Assembly (NCBI RefSeq): GCF_035582795.1
Contig: NC_134373.1
Location: forward strand, 36,302,501-36,366,500
Reading direction: 5' to 3'
DNA length: 64,000 nucleotides
Origin: Mycteria americana
Taxonomy: Eukaryota; Chordata; Aves; Ciconiiformes; Ciconiidae
The notes below the pieces were generated by a model. The model did not search any database and was not told the DNA's origin. It saw nothing but the letters and a program-made list of their open reading frames with translations. Made by a program: the position numbers and the translations under genes. This document shows, one piece after another, positions 49,101-60,782 of this stretch; the first letter of the stretch is position 1; each line of letters starts with the position of its first letter.

Positions 49101-52100
49101 ACTGGTATGGGTCAAAGACTGGAGCGATATGAGACCTGGATTTGGAGACTGTCCTCTTGAATATTGCTTGAGATTGTTAATTCTTTTATAACGATGGCAA
49201 AGAGCAAGAAAAAAAAAGATACAGCCTTATTTCAGTGTTTGGACAATCCACAGAACACCTGAATTCCAGAAGAAAACATATCTGCCCATTTTCTAGCAGA
49301 CTTTTCATGTAGAAATAACATTGTTTAAACTGGACAAGCTGCTGTAAGTTCATTGCATCATGTTCCACATTTGGTCCCAATTCCTTTCTGGCTGCAGTTC
49401 AAGTTGGTTTTTATCACATTTACAAAGCCTTGAAGAGCCTGTGATCTTAGGACGTTAGAAAGTGATTTCCTTAAGCTTCACTGTAGAATCTTCCACTGAT
49501 GACTGCTTTTATTGGCCATCTACAATATAGAATTTCTTCCAAAGGTGGCAGATCCCAGTAACAGCAGAAGTGACAGCAGAAGACAGAACACAGAAGGAAA
49601 CTGAGTTTTTGAAATGACTTAACGCAGTTAGAGGGTAAAAACAAAGAAAAGAACAATTTTAGAAAACTTGAAATTTTTTCATATTGTTTACTTCTTGAAA
49701 GAAGTCAGTATTCATTACTTAAACCAAAACTTCCCTGAATTCATGTGTGTTGATCAATACTCTCTCCTGAGACCTTTTCTGTTAATACTTCTTATTTGAT
49801 AAGAGACATATGCAATTCACTCTCTTCTGTGATCCTGACGAATTTGAATTTTCAGTTGCAGAAAGCAAATATAACTGATCCAGCTTTGACTTTTCAGCTG
49901 TATGCCTCACAGTGTCTATCCATTGTCAGAGAGCAGACCTGGGTGAGGTGATAAAGATGTATTGTTATTTTTCACATTTGCAGGTTTAAGTTTGGTGGGG
50001 TTTTTTGTAGAAGGACTACATTTCTGAATAAGGAAAGACTCTCCCCTGCTCCAGTTAGTCTACTTTTCATTTAAATGGGTTGTCTGACAAAGGAGATATT
50101 TTCCCTTCAGGAAGCCTACACTTTCTGACTTCCCAGCGCATGTAAATGCTTCTACTATGTCTTTTGCTCCAGTATTGTAGGTTGGCATATGCATAAGGTC
50201 AAATGACTTGGTGCATGTCCAATGGCTGCATTTACCATTATGTCGCTTATTATTTTAAGAGACCTTGTACTGAATTCTTCCTTTCTTGTAAGAATTTATC
50301 TTCAAATATTTTTTTTATCATGCATAACATGTCCCTGTTCAAGAAAAGCATCTCAGTCTGTCTGGTAAATTTAAGATACTTTACAGTCAGTGTAGACCAT
50401 TTCCATAAAGCCCATTGTATTATATATCTGCAAAAAAGAACCAGTCCTTTGTTAAAAGATCTTCAGCCCTGTGGAGTAAAAATACACTAAAATAACAAGA
50501 GATTTGGGACAAGAACGTAAAAGATGGAAGGCAGTAGTAGGACAGAGAATATGTGATAATTCTAGTAAGTAATGAAGACATTTAATTTGATAAATTCTTG
50601 TAAGAGTCAATTTAGGAACTCCATTGTATTTTGTCAATTCTAAATAAGTTAAGTGAGTATTGACTTTGGGCTAAACTTTGCATAGTCAAGCACCACACTC
50701 AAAAAACCATAAAAGTAAAGTTGCTTTTTCTCTTTTTGCAATGGGAATCCTATTCACAGATACTCGATTTCCAGAACTGTCCAGTAACAACATGAGAAGA
50801 CTTAGAGGTCACTGACATTCCAGATGGATGAGCATTCCTTTAAGACTTTTGCAGTGCTTGAAAGATTGCACATATAGTCTCTGTTGTACAAACTTGGTGG
50901 GACTACAGATTGCAACAGTTCCAGACAACTGCAAGCACCTAAAAGATTCTCACCAAAATGTCAGATGAAAATTTTCCAGGTGATACTTTACACCACTTTT
51001 AAGGAGACACCATTTAGGGTAATATACAAAATTCAGTTATTATTTAGCAACTAAAATTCCACTAAAACTTTCACTTACCAGCAAACAACGCAAAGAGATG
51101 CTCAGTATTGTCCAGACCTTAGCCAACCTAATTTTTTTTCCTTATTAATAACACAGAATAACAATGTAATGTATTAATAATGTAAATACACATCAGCCTG
51201 GAATTCATTGACCACAGGACTCTCAACCTTTTAGACTTTTGAATTAGACCAAAGGGGATCTACTAGATCTGCTTAACCAGCAGAAAGCCTACAAATAAGC
51301 TCTCATATGTAGTAATTCTACAGTCAAGAACCATCTTTATTGCCTATCTCATAAATAACAGACAAGATCTACTGTAAATAATTTATTGGTGCTGGAAAAT
51401 ATTCCAGGATTTCAGACATGGGGTACACTACAGTGTACCCTACATAAAAGTTCCTACATTTGGGGGGCTGAGGGGAAAAGAGTGTTCAAAGCTGATGATC
51501 TAAATCTCACAGTTTGAGTTTGTTTCTAATAATAACAGAAGCTTCATCTACCTCCTGTTTAAGCAAGAGACTGTTTTGTCACAGTTCATAAATTGTTGAA
51601 AACAGTTTCCTTTTTGTGAAGTTTTATAATCAGTCCTTTTTAGCTTTATAAAGCAGTCTTCAGTTTAGTGTCTTCTATAAATCAAATGCCTCCCACTTTC
51701 AAACTTTAATTGCCAAAATAGTGACAACAGCTCTCTTTTAAGTAGACAGAAAGTAAACTAAATCTGTTTTTAACACCCTGGTTTAACAGTTCTCATAAGT
51801 GAAATGTCACCTGGCTACTTGAGAAAAAAAAGATGCCAATTTCAGTGATTGCCTACATGATGTGTTTTCTTCACCCTTGTGTGATAATGCATTTAGCATT
51901 AACAAAGAGTAAACTTGATAAGGTACATTTCTGAATCTGTACATCCTTTTGCGTTTCAAATGTACAAGTTAATAAAACAAAAAGAACAATTATGGGTCAC
52001 TTAAGAACAATTACAGGTATGTACAACAGTACTATCCAGTTTGTGAAGTCTGTCAAAAGTTCTGCAGATTTATAGGAAATAGGGTATTTCCTAGATGTGT

Positions 52101-52550
52101 TGTCACTTAAAGCAGTAGGCCTGATGCTGAAATCGCAATTAATATCCTAGTTCAAACTGTAAAACCAGATTCAAAAATGAGGATTATTTGGCTCCTAGTA
52201 TTTGTTTTGGGTATCAAATAACAACAGAAATACAGATAAATTTAACTAAGTTAAGGCTGAAAAAAAATTAACTTCATGATGTCATTTTGGCATTGACCTG
52301 GAGTCCTTTGTAACACTAGTGATAATGTAGCAGAGATCCAACTACATAGATACTCTGTATTCCAAATTCATCACTCTGTTACACTGGCCACAACCACACT
52401 ATAACGCTAAGGGTGCACGCTAGTTAAAAATTAGGAATTTGACTCTTCAGTACCATGATTTTCCAGATTTTGTCCATGAGACACAGTTCTGTGAGATGCA
52501 GTACAACAGCAGCAAATGACTGGGGCTATATTGGGGGTAAAGAGGCATGG
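46171..52550. other. Gene-poor AT-rich interval, nothing classified
   Basis: About 6.4 kb with no recognised gene or repeat. A perfect hairpin lies at 51,421-51,440. Confidence 0.5.
51421..51440. repeat. Perfect hairpin, 8-base arms
   Basis: GGGTACAC and GTGTACCC flank a four-base loop. No T run or gene end is adjacent, so it is not interpreted as a terminator. Confidence 0.6.
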
Positions 52551-52622
52551 ATAGATATAGATATAGATATAGATATAGATATAGATATAGATATAGATAT
52601 AGATATAGATATAGATACAGAT
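52551..52622 (+). repeat. (ATAGAT)n hexanucleotide microsatellite, 12 units
   Basis: Eleven perfect ATAGAT units (52,551-52,616) are followed by one ACAGAT variant. The array has no stop in one frame on each strand, so it produces artificial (Ile-Asp)n and (Tyr-Leu)n open frames of 109 and 65 codons. These are not genes. Confidence 0.95.
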
Positions 52623-53439
52623 ATAAAAAGTTCATCCGGGACACAGCAGAGTAACATTTCCAGAATATTTTTTAAAACTGTTGAAGTCATTCCAGCTCAC
52701 TGTTCAAAATATGCCAGGAGCTGCATGGGAACCTATGAAAGCTGGAAAGAAGAATTGAGTCTACAAGTTGTTAGGCCTTGTTGAATTGGAGCTATTCTGC
52801 GCCTTGAAGAGGTTGAATTTCACCATGATGGAAAGGCATGATGTCCTGTTCAGGTAATTTCTGTCAAGGTGAGGGAGTCGGACCTTACAAAAGAAGCACA
52901 TCCTCACATGAGTTAGCAAATAAAAGGAAGGAATAAGGACACAGTAACAGCTGCACAGAGTCAGATGAAGGACCACCTGCTCAGTATCTTAAAGAAAGAA
53001 CATGAGGAGACACTTTGGTGAGCAGTGTATGACACAGGACAAGTACAGAATGGTGCCTCCCAGGGAATATTTTCCCAGTTTCCTAACAGTCAGAGACTTG
53101 GAGGCTTCTTTAAAGTTGTTACCTATTTAACAGCCACTAAAGGACCTCTTATCCTTGAACTATGTAACACTTTTTTGAATCCATTTATATTTTTGGCCTC
53201 CAGAAAATCCTGCAGATTCTACAATTTAACTTGGATTTTGCCTGGACAAGTATTTCATTTTACTTGTTTGAAATCCACTATTCAAAATTTCATTGGGTGC
53301 CACAGGTTCTTTTTGCTGTGACAAATATTGAACAATTCTGCCCCGTTCATCCTTGTGTGATCTGTGATTTCATAATCTGATTTTATTCAATCTCTATCAC
53401 CTCTTTCCCAAGTTCTCCTCTTCTCTAATTTCTAGTCAG
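52623..53439. other. Intergenic, nothing recognised
   Basis: Unique AT-rich DNA. The ancient CR1 described next may begin somewhat before 53,440. Confidence 0.4.
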
Positions 53440-54770
53440 CTTCATCTCTTCTCATATGATGTAATTCAAAGTCTCTGATCACTTTTGTCATCCTTTATTG
53501 CTTTACTATATCTTTTTTGAGGTAGAGAAAGACAACTGCCAGATTCAAATCTGAGTGTACCATGGATCTATACAGACATAGGGATGTTTTGTTTTGTTCA
53601 CAAATCCTTTCTTAATAATTCCCAACATTCTGGTTTTTTGATCACTGTTGAGCTGATATTTTCAGAGACTCTTCAAAGTAATTTCACAATCTCATTCCTG
53701 ATTAGTAATATCAAAAGTCCATTTGGTTATATAGGAAGTCACTTTTCATTTTTTAATGTAATTTTGCATTTATCATGCAAAGTAGTATCAACACTAAATT
53801 ATATCTGCTGTTTTATTTTCCTGTCATGCAGTATCACAGTATCCTTCTGCAACATTTTGCAATCAGATTTAGATTTTATTATCCTCAGCAATTTTATATT
53901 ATCTGCAATTGTCACCTCAATATCAATTCCCTTTCCAGATCATTTACAAATATGCTGAAAAGCTGAAAAGCAAGGTCGCAAAACAAGGTCCTGGGAGATT
54001 CCAAAGATAAACTCCCTCCACAGCAACAAATGATCCCATATCCCTATTTCTGGTTTTGTTTTCTATCTTTTTCTACTCCCATCTTTTAAGCATCTTATGA
54101 CATATCCCATAACGATCTCATTTCTTTAATGACAGTAAGCGTTTGGCTCAAGATTTTGTGAAAAAGTTTACAGATACCTGAATAGAGACTACTATGCAAA
54201 TCAGAGAGATGGTTACTGACTCCTTCAAATAACAAACCAACCTGTGAGCTTATTGTTTACCTCTATAGAAGAGGATCACATATAGATACTAACCTATTAC
54301 ACATATACTATCTCTATATATATCCTAAGTATATTTCCTGCTGATTCATCGCAGCAGAAGTCAGACTAAGCCATCCATTTCCAATTTTCAGAGGTACCAC
54401 TACAGACCTCTCTGAAATTGGTGCTTCGGATAATTATGAAAAGAGGCTGATTAGACAATGTAGCAGAGACAACCACTCAGAAATTTCCTACCTAAGTTCC
54501 TTCAAAACTCTTGGACAAATACCATCAAGCCCTGGTACTGTGAATTTTATTGATTCAATCTAAAAACTTTTCTGTTGATTCTTCTGTTTGAGACAATAGC
54601 TCCATAAAGATTATACTGGAGGGGAAACTTACAAAATTACTAACAACTCAATAGTGAACACCGATACAAATAACCCCTCCAGATATTCTACTATGTCCTT
54701 ACTGCCTTTGTTCTTTCTTAGTCTTTCTCCTTTTGTACTTTAATCATTTATCTGCTGCACAGTCTCTTTG
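53440..54770 (-). mobile_element. Ancient, heavily decayed CR1 relic (RT region, about 1.3 kb)
   Basis: Old CR1 words occur in reversed-strand order on the + strand: CTCATATGATGTAATTC (about 53,451), GTACCATGGATCTATACAG (53,558; compare GTGCCGAGTACAGG in the young copy near 7837), TCTTAATAATTCCCAACATT (53,611; compare TTGATACAAGCCAGGATGCC near 7890), TTTTGCATTTATCATGCA (53,763), CCAGATCATTTACAAATATG (53,936; compare CCAGATCATTGATAAAGATG near 8223), GGTCCTGGGAGATTCC (53,987; compare AGCCCTGGGGAACACC), TTCAAAACTCTTGG (54,501) and ACCATCAAGCCCTGG (54,521; compare CATCAGGCCCCATAG near 8829). Distances between these landmarks match the young copy (about 960 versus about 1000 bases), so it is one colinear insertion. 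No long coding frame survives. Confidence 0.8.
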
Positions 54771-57295
54771 GCAGATCTCCATGAGTGGCCAATGACTTGT
54801 TTCCTCAGGAAAGTCTTTAATTCCCCCAGGTCCAATGAAATCTCTAAACTAAATCATGATGCAATTTCAGTTTGCATTCAAATGAGAACACAGAGTATCT
54901 GTTGCACCTTGAGCAGTCATTCAAACCTGTGCAAGGTGGATGTAAAATATGACCGTTCTTACTAATTACTACAAAGGGAAGATGACAGTGGAGAATCAGC
55001 TCTACCAGATTTATACTGTACCTATGAAATTTTACAATTACATGCCACTTTGCACTGAAATGCTACTGTGATGTCTGAAAAGAAATCTCAAATAATTTCC
55101 TGCAAATGGGGAGCTCCTTAGTACACTTATTGCACATATTAAATACCTGTTAGAAATGTTTGGTTTGGTACCTAAAAACAAGGGTTTATTTCCTGTTTGA
55201 TAACCCAGTGCAAAGTTAATGGAAATGTTTATACAATTTATGTTTACAATGTCTGTGGTAATGGGAAGATCTGTTGGAATATAGATCAATGCTTTCTGGT
55301 GATGGAAAATTTTATAGCCCAGTTGTTACATTTATGAACAAGGGACAGAATAAAACCTTCAAAGGCAAGAGTCAAATAATAATTTATGGCTTTGCTCTTT
55401 TGTACTGGGTAGAGTTTATAATACCTTTTAAAAATCTGACTTTTTCATATCCATAAAAACTTAGTGGGAAGGATACAGTTACAGGCTAACTGCAAAGTCT
55501 TACTCATGTTAAAAAACAGGGAGTTTACCTGAATATGGGGAAAGGACAGGAACATTTTCTATTTCCTACTCTTCTGATATTTAATCTGAGTTAAACCAAG
55601 GTTATCCCACAGCAACTTCAAATTATGAATAATGAGCAAAAGAGAGGGAGAGGGTGACTCTTCAAGATTTCACTTTGTGATCAGAATATTATTAGGGTTG
55701 AATATGACAGCTCTTCAGAATTATATTGTACTGTAGTTCAAAAAACATAGATGAGGTCCTGAGAAATCAGAGCAATCAAACAAAAAAGCAAGATACATTC
55801 TTGAACAAGAATGCATAAGTTTTCTGATCTCCAACACAGAGGCTGGACTCGGTTATCATTCTGCAGTAAATTCATTTGTGTCAATAAAGCTGAGGGAGAC
55901 ATCAAACAGAAAGCTTTAAAAGCATATGTTGGAAGCCTCAAGACACAGATTTTGTGTTTGGCAATGAAGGGACAAAGGTACTTTTCAGGACAGTCTTTTT
56001 TATCTTATCGCTGGTTCAAATTTCAGTTTTTCCTTCTTCTTTTTCCTCTTCTCCTTTTTCATTTTAAGTTATGTTCAACATTAATAATACAATACTCAGC
56101 CTACCACCAAAGAGTCCACTTAGAATCTGCAAAGCTAACAACTAACCCTTTATTCAGAGGAGCATATGGGGAGTTTATAAAAGAAGGTAAGAAACCCTGC
56201 ACAGAGGGATGGAGACCTTCCAGAGACCAGGCTTTGAAGGAGATGCAGATTATAATGCAGATGCTTCCTAGTTCCTATCCCAAGTGCTTTATTGCTGTTC
56301 TGATCCAAGAAGTGTAACATGATGTAACACGGTGTCTATCTACCTGAGACAAGAGGGGCCCATCAACTGGAACAAAGGCAGGAATGTTGGATGTGGTCAG
56401 CCTCAGAAGAAAGAGATTTCTATGTTAAAAATATTTTTTATATCTGTATTCTCTAATAATATATATCTCATGGTAACAGATTTTGCTATTAGGAAAGGCA
56501 AACTAAATTTTATGATATGTGTGCTGTAATTTTTTATACAGTGTTACAAGTCAAAAGGAAACACAGCTTACACATACCTCCCTAAGGAAAGGTTTATGTA
56601 GGTATTGTCTGTGAATAATCACAGAATTCTTCTATGTTCTAGACACATCTCCACGTTACAGCAGTTTATTCTTTGAACAGAGATGGAAAATTCAACAAGT
56701 AGACTACTTTAAAGGTGACATTAGCAATTCTGGAGTTAGCACTGGTGACTTCTGTGCATTATGTTATTCACTTCTGGTCCATAATCAGAATTCTCCAAAA
56801 GTCAGTATAGGGATGTGCAAAAGAATTGGTCTCACAACATAAACATTCCTTAAACAGTTCCACTGCACTCAATGTATTCTAAGGATTACTTCTGTCCTTT
56901 TATGTTGAGTTTACAGTAAGCAGGCAGAAGTTAGTATAGATGTGACTTCTTAACCTAGTCTGCCCAAGTTCTCTACTAATCCAAAGCTATGACTGGCACA
57001 CAATCACACACGGGAGTTTTTGTTATCCAGTCAGGGCAGGGCTGTACCCACAACTTTTGGACACAAAATCAAGCAGGAAAACAGTATCAGTAGGCGATAT
57101 ACTGAATGTCTCTACCAGAGTATAACTGTTTTCCTCATTAATAAGACAGACCTCAGAGTAACCCAAAAGTTCTCCATTAACAACAGGTGTAGCCAAGATC
57201 CTCAGTCCTAGCCTTATACAATGTTTAGGTGTTTTCACACATCCAACAGACCTACGAACTTATCTTCTTTAATCACTGAATGTTGGCTCACAGGA
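54771..57295. other. Intergenic AT-rich DNA with one longer frame
   Basis: No classified repeat. The frame at 55,811-56,317 (+) is 168 codons with a hydrophobic stretch near residues 70-90 but no recognisable family, charged composition or splice context; probably chance. Confidence 0.4.
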
Positions 57296-57925
57296 TGTGT
57301 TTGTCTGTATGTAGGGCAGCTATACATGTGGTGGAGTGTGACTACCTCTGGGAAGCATGCTTCCTGGCAGATCCTTGAACAGACAGGGCATCCTTAGGAG
57401 GCACCCTAAATTGCAGTGTAGCACTTCCACACCATGCCTCCCTGTACCCAAGGGTGATGGGATCAGTATGCAGAGTCCTGCAGTTGGAGAGAGCCTGTGG
57501 CTCTGAGATGCAAACAGTTAAGATGAGATGCCAGCATCAAGGGCCCTGATTGTATTAACAGGTCTTAATGGTCCTAATCAGCCTCACCTGGGGCCTCCAC
57601 CCACACTCTCTTCCCATGGGCACAGAATGAGCAAGCAGATGGGTGAAGCTTTAACTATGTGAGCTTCATGCTGAATGTAGGACAGGCCTGAGATAGCTAA
57701 ACGTGAATAATTGGTGGCCTACTTGTTACACATTAGAACGAGGAATAAACATGTAAGTGCCAGGTTGCTCTCAGATTCTCCTAGTACTTTAATGCTGCAG
57801 GGGTTTGTCTTCTCTCTTCTCTCAGTCTCTTGCTCCCTGTGCTCCAAGAACCCAACCTTTCTCCAGGGAACGCTCCTTGAGCAGGGAGCCCACTCTCCTA
57901 CACAGTTCTCACTTCCTTAATCAAT
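57296..57925 (+). repeat. Unclassified repeat-like block, possibly an LTR
   Basis: This block is richer in G and C than its flanks. Its words GGCCCTGATTGTATTAAC and CAGCCTCACCTGGGGCCTCC feel like part of a known bird repeat, but I cannot name it. An AATAAA at about 57,743, followed some 170 bases later by a CACA, would suit an LTR on the + strand. No clean TG...CA termini or target duplication were established, so the limits are approximate. Confidence 0.25.
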
Positions 57926-59200
57926 GCACGTAGTTTGCTCATCTCTGCCATATTTTTTCATTTAGCTATGTCAGATACACATACTGTAACATATGCAGTG
58001 TAACTTCCTATTCCTGAATGGAGGATCTGGTTGGTGCGCTTCAGTTTGAAAACTGTTAGCTAATAAGATCTACTGTTCCCTTCAGTAAGAGCTCTGCTAG
58101 GAGACCACTGTTGTTATTTTCTGATATATAATATTTCTATAACGGATCATATCAAACTCAAAAGCAACTGCAATGTTAGTTCAGCTCCTTCATATGAGCT
58201 TCCTAAATTAAAAGCATAATAAATGGAAAAGAATCAAAGAGCTGTAGATGCCATTATTTCACCTGCTTTGTTTCTCTGTGACAAAAGCCTGTTCCACAAA
58301 CAGTGCAAATCATAGCAGATCTTTTTAAAAGTTACCCACCTTACACAGAAAGAGGTCCAAGGCTTTGATCATTCAATGCCTTGTAAAATTTTCAAATCCC
58401 TAACCTCTCATTAAATGCCAGTGAATTTCCAACTGGGAACAGAGCATAATGCTGGGTGAAACGTGAAACTCCAAATTGCACAGCATTGTTGCAGATGCTT
58501 GTAGGTACAAACAAGTGTCCTTCAGCATGCATTGCACAGATCACAATTTTCTGTCCTGTGTGGAGAAACCCAAAATGCATAGCACTGAACACTAGCAGAG
58601 ATTTTTGTGAATTGTCACCAAAACCATACCCATTTACTTGATTTTGGTTTGGCTATTTTTTTTTGTGTAACCATTTTCTGATGATTCATGACATGTGAAG
58701 AATATTGTAACAGATACTGATCTAAGTTCTGCAGCTTATTACAAGCTATACCTATTCTTCCTTTAACTTAAATTAGGTTGTAGAGGTAAGCAGAAACATA
58801 TTTTTTTACTTTGATCTTGACTACTCCTTATGAAAGAAGCCTCTCTCAATATCAGAGAGTAGGATTGGCCACCAGATGTCACCCATCTTCTATTAGCTAC
58901 CCCGAAGCCTGTGCATGCAGGCTTGGGAAAACATACCATTCTCCAGAAGCTGTGCTAAATAGAGACTGTCTCGCCACTACAAAATAGTCATCTTCTCATT
59001 ACAAAAATACGTTATCTTCCTTTGCTCTAATGGCTCCCAAACACTGAAGCTCTAGTAGCTTGCAGAGTGTGTTTTAGAGACAACCTAAGAAGTAGATGAA
59101 TACCCTACAACTCCTGGGACAAATACCTGTGTGTGTCTAATGCTTAGAAAAACGTTAGCTGATGTAACGCGTCCACCTAGTGCAGCCAAAACCGCAACTG
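57926..59200. other. Flank of the CpG island, no confirmed gene
   Basis: The - strand frame at 58,392-58,592 contains an acceptor-like TTTCTCCACACAG and a donor-like GAG/GTTAGG around a possible exon of about 150 bases (near 58,400-58,560). It could belong to a gene leaving the CpG island on the - strand, but no family was recognised. A CTCF-like motif lies at 58,869-58,881. Confidence 0.3.
58869..58881 (+). promoter_or_regulatory. Weaker CTCF-like motif
   Basis: CCACCAGATGTCA matches the CTCF core except for T in place of G at the eleventh position. It lies about 0.5-1 kb from the CpG island, a common place for CTCF sites; occupancy is unproven. Confidence 0.3.
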
Positions 59201-59232
59201 CTACCAAAGACAAGATCTGCGTCTAACCTTAC

Positions 59233-59533
59233 GTGTTCGTCGGGGCTGTGAAGATTTTGGTGTACGAGTCTGGGGAAGGGAGAAAAGGGGTCTTAGAAAG
59301 CTGTTTCGGGGCACGCGGTCAACCAGCGCTCTTTCAGCCATATCTACCTGTCCCTGCTTTCCTGACCTCTGGCTGACAGACTGCCCAGCACCGTGAGGCG
59401 GCAGCGGCGGTTTCCCGGGCCGGTCCTCCCCGCCAGCCCCTCGGCGGGCTCCGCTAGGCCTAAGCGCGGCCCGCCGCTCCGCGGGGCCACTGGCGGCGCG
59501 CTGACAGGGCCCCACGGTGGCGGGGCCGGCCAC
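59233..59533 (-). CDS. Candidate first coding exon(s) of a - strand gene, unrecognised
   Basis: An ATG at 59,533 opens a GC-rich frame encoding a basic, Ala/Gly/Arg-rich N-terminus. A donor (CAG/GTAGAT) at 59,348/59,347 and an acceptor (CTCCCTTCCCCAG) ending at 59,270 would remove a 78-nt intron. The next exon (59,269-59,233, 37 nt) would encode TRTPKSSQPRRT in frame and end in a good donor (GTAAGG). Without splicing the frame also reads through to about 59,201. This exon model rests only on splice-like words; GC-rich DNA gives open frames easily. No family recognised. Confidence 0.3.
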
Positions 59534-59968
59534 AGGCAGGTGTGAGGGGACAACGGCCTGCTCAAAAGAGGACGAGGTCGGGGCTGTGACGGAGACGACG
59601 CCGCCCCTCAGGAGCGCCGGGCTGAGGGGCGCCGAGACGTCGCCTCACCGGCGGGCTCGTGGGCGTTTCCCTCCGGAGCCACCCCCGCACACTTACCACA
59701 GCGTGCAGCGGCTGCGCATGAGTGGCCGTGCCCGCTTGCGGGCGCTTTCTCCTCACAACCGCGGCCACTCGCCCCCTCAGCGCCGCGCCCCCGCCGCCCG
59801 CCTCCCGCCCCTGCGGGCGCCGCGCGCTCCGCAGCCGAGCAGGCACTTTGCACACGCTCCCTCGCTCTGCCTCGGCCTGTCACAGGCGCTTCCGGCCGGG
59901 CAGGCCGCTTGCGCGCGCTCCCCCCTCCCGCGCGGCCGCCGGCCGTGCCGCCTGCACGCGGGCGGGCG

Positions 59969-60029
59969 CTGCCGTGCCGTCCCGTGCCGTGCCGCACTGG
60001 GCTGTGCCGCGCCGGGTCGTGCCGTGCGC
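59969..60029. repeat. GCCGT-type degenerate pentamer array
   Basis: Imperfect tandem GCCGT/CCGTG units (GCCGTGCCGT, CCCGTGCCGT, then diverged copies) inside the CpG island. Confidence 0.6.
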
Positions 60030-60149
60030 GCGCGCCCGCGGCTGGCAGTTTGCAGACGCTCCCTTGCGCCCGCCCGCCTCCAGGTGGCCCGGCCCCCACG
60101 GCGGGCGCGGCGGCCGCCCCTCAGCCCGCGCCGGCCTCCGCCGAGGACC

Positions 60150-60205
60150 ATGGGCGATGCACTCCTCCCGGCGCGGGGGGCTGCGCACAGGCGGCGCCGG
60201 TGGAG
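60150..60205 (+). CDS. Candidate first coding exon of a + strand gene, unrecognised
   Basis: Two nearby starts exist: ATG at 60,150 in a good context (GAGGACCATGG, frame MGDALLPARG...) and ATG at 60,157 (frame MHSSRRGGLR...), in different frames. Both reach a strong splice donor at 60,205/60,206 (TGGAG/GTGAGG), giving 56 or 49 coding bases in the exon. If it is spliced there, the rest of the gene lies to the right, beyond the window or in a stretch where I recognise no exon. Alternatively the exon is wholly 5' UTR. I do not recognise the N-terminus. Confidence 0.35.
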
Positions 60206-60394
60206 GTGAGGCGGTGCCGCCGCTGGGGGTGGTGGGGGACCGGTGCCGCGCCCAGCCCCGCTGTGGGGGGTGCTGCTGCTGCTGCTCCTGCTCCTGCCGC
60301 CGCCGTTGCCCCTCTCAGGCCGCTGCGGGTCGTGAGGGAGAGCGCTCTCCTCAGCCGCCCCGTCGCGGCCGCTGCAGCCGTGCAAGGCGGGCCG

Positions 60395-60411
60395 CCCCCC
60401 CCCCCCCCCCC
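60395..60411. repeat. C17 homopolymer
   Basis: Seventeen C residues within the CpG island. It is prone to length variation and assembly error, and any reading frame across it is unreliable. Confidence 0.9.
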
Positions 60412-60744
60412 GCCGCCACATCGCCCCCTCCGGGGGCCGGCCCGCTGCGGGGGAGCCGCCTGCCCGGGTGCCGCGGGGCGCCGCGAGGCGGGGCCGGCGG
60501 TGGGTGCGGGTGCGGAGCGGGAGGGAGTGGGATCGCCGAGGCAGCCGCTTCGGTGCGGCGGGGCCCGTCCTTGCCGCGGCCCAGCCGCCCCCGTCACCTT
60601 GCGTAACGACCTTCCGCTCCCGGCGCGGCGGGGAGCGGCTCCGCGGCCGGCTGCCGCCCCCCGAGCGGAGCCGGGGCCCGGGAGGTGTCTCCGGAGCGGG
60701 GGGTGGCCCCGGGGAGCCCGGCGGTGGCCGCCCGCCGTGTGCCT

Positions 60745-60782
60745 GGGCGGCGGTGGGCAGCCTGGGAGGACGGGCGGGCGGG
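60745..60782 (+). other. G-quadruplex-capable sequence
   Basis: Four GGG runs with loops of 7, 6 and 5 bases, followed by GGGCGGGCGGG repeats, fit the usual G3 N1-7 pattern. Such sequences are common at vertebrate promoters just downstream of start sites. Confidence 0.6.

Noticed and set aside
52447..52784. Frames with (YL)n and (ID)n repeats
   Set aside because: They arise from the ATAGAT microsatellite.
55811..56317. 168-codon frame with a hydrophobic stretch
   Set aside because: The hydrophobic part comes from a T/C-rich run; no family recognised and no coding context.
57023..57238. 71-codon - strand frame with protein-like composition
   Set aside because: No acceptor or donor in place, no family recognised, and it ends in unique AT-rich DNA.
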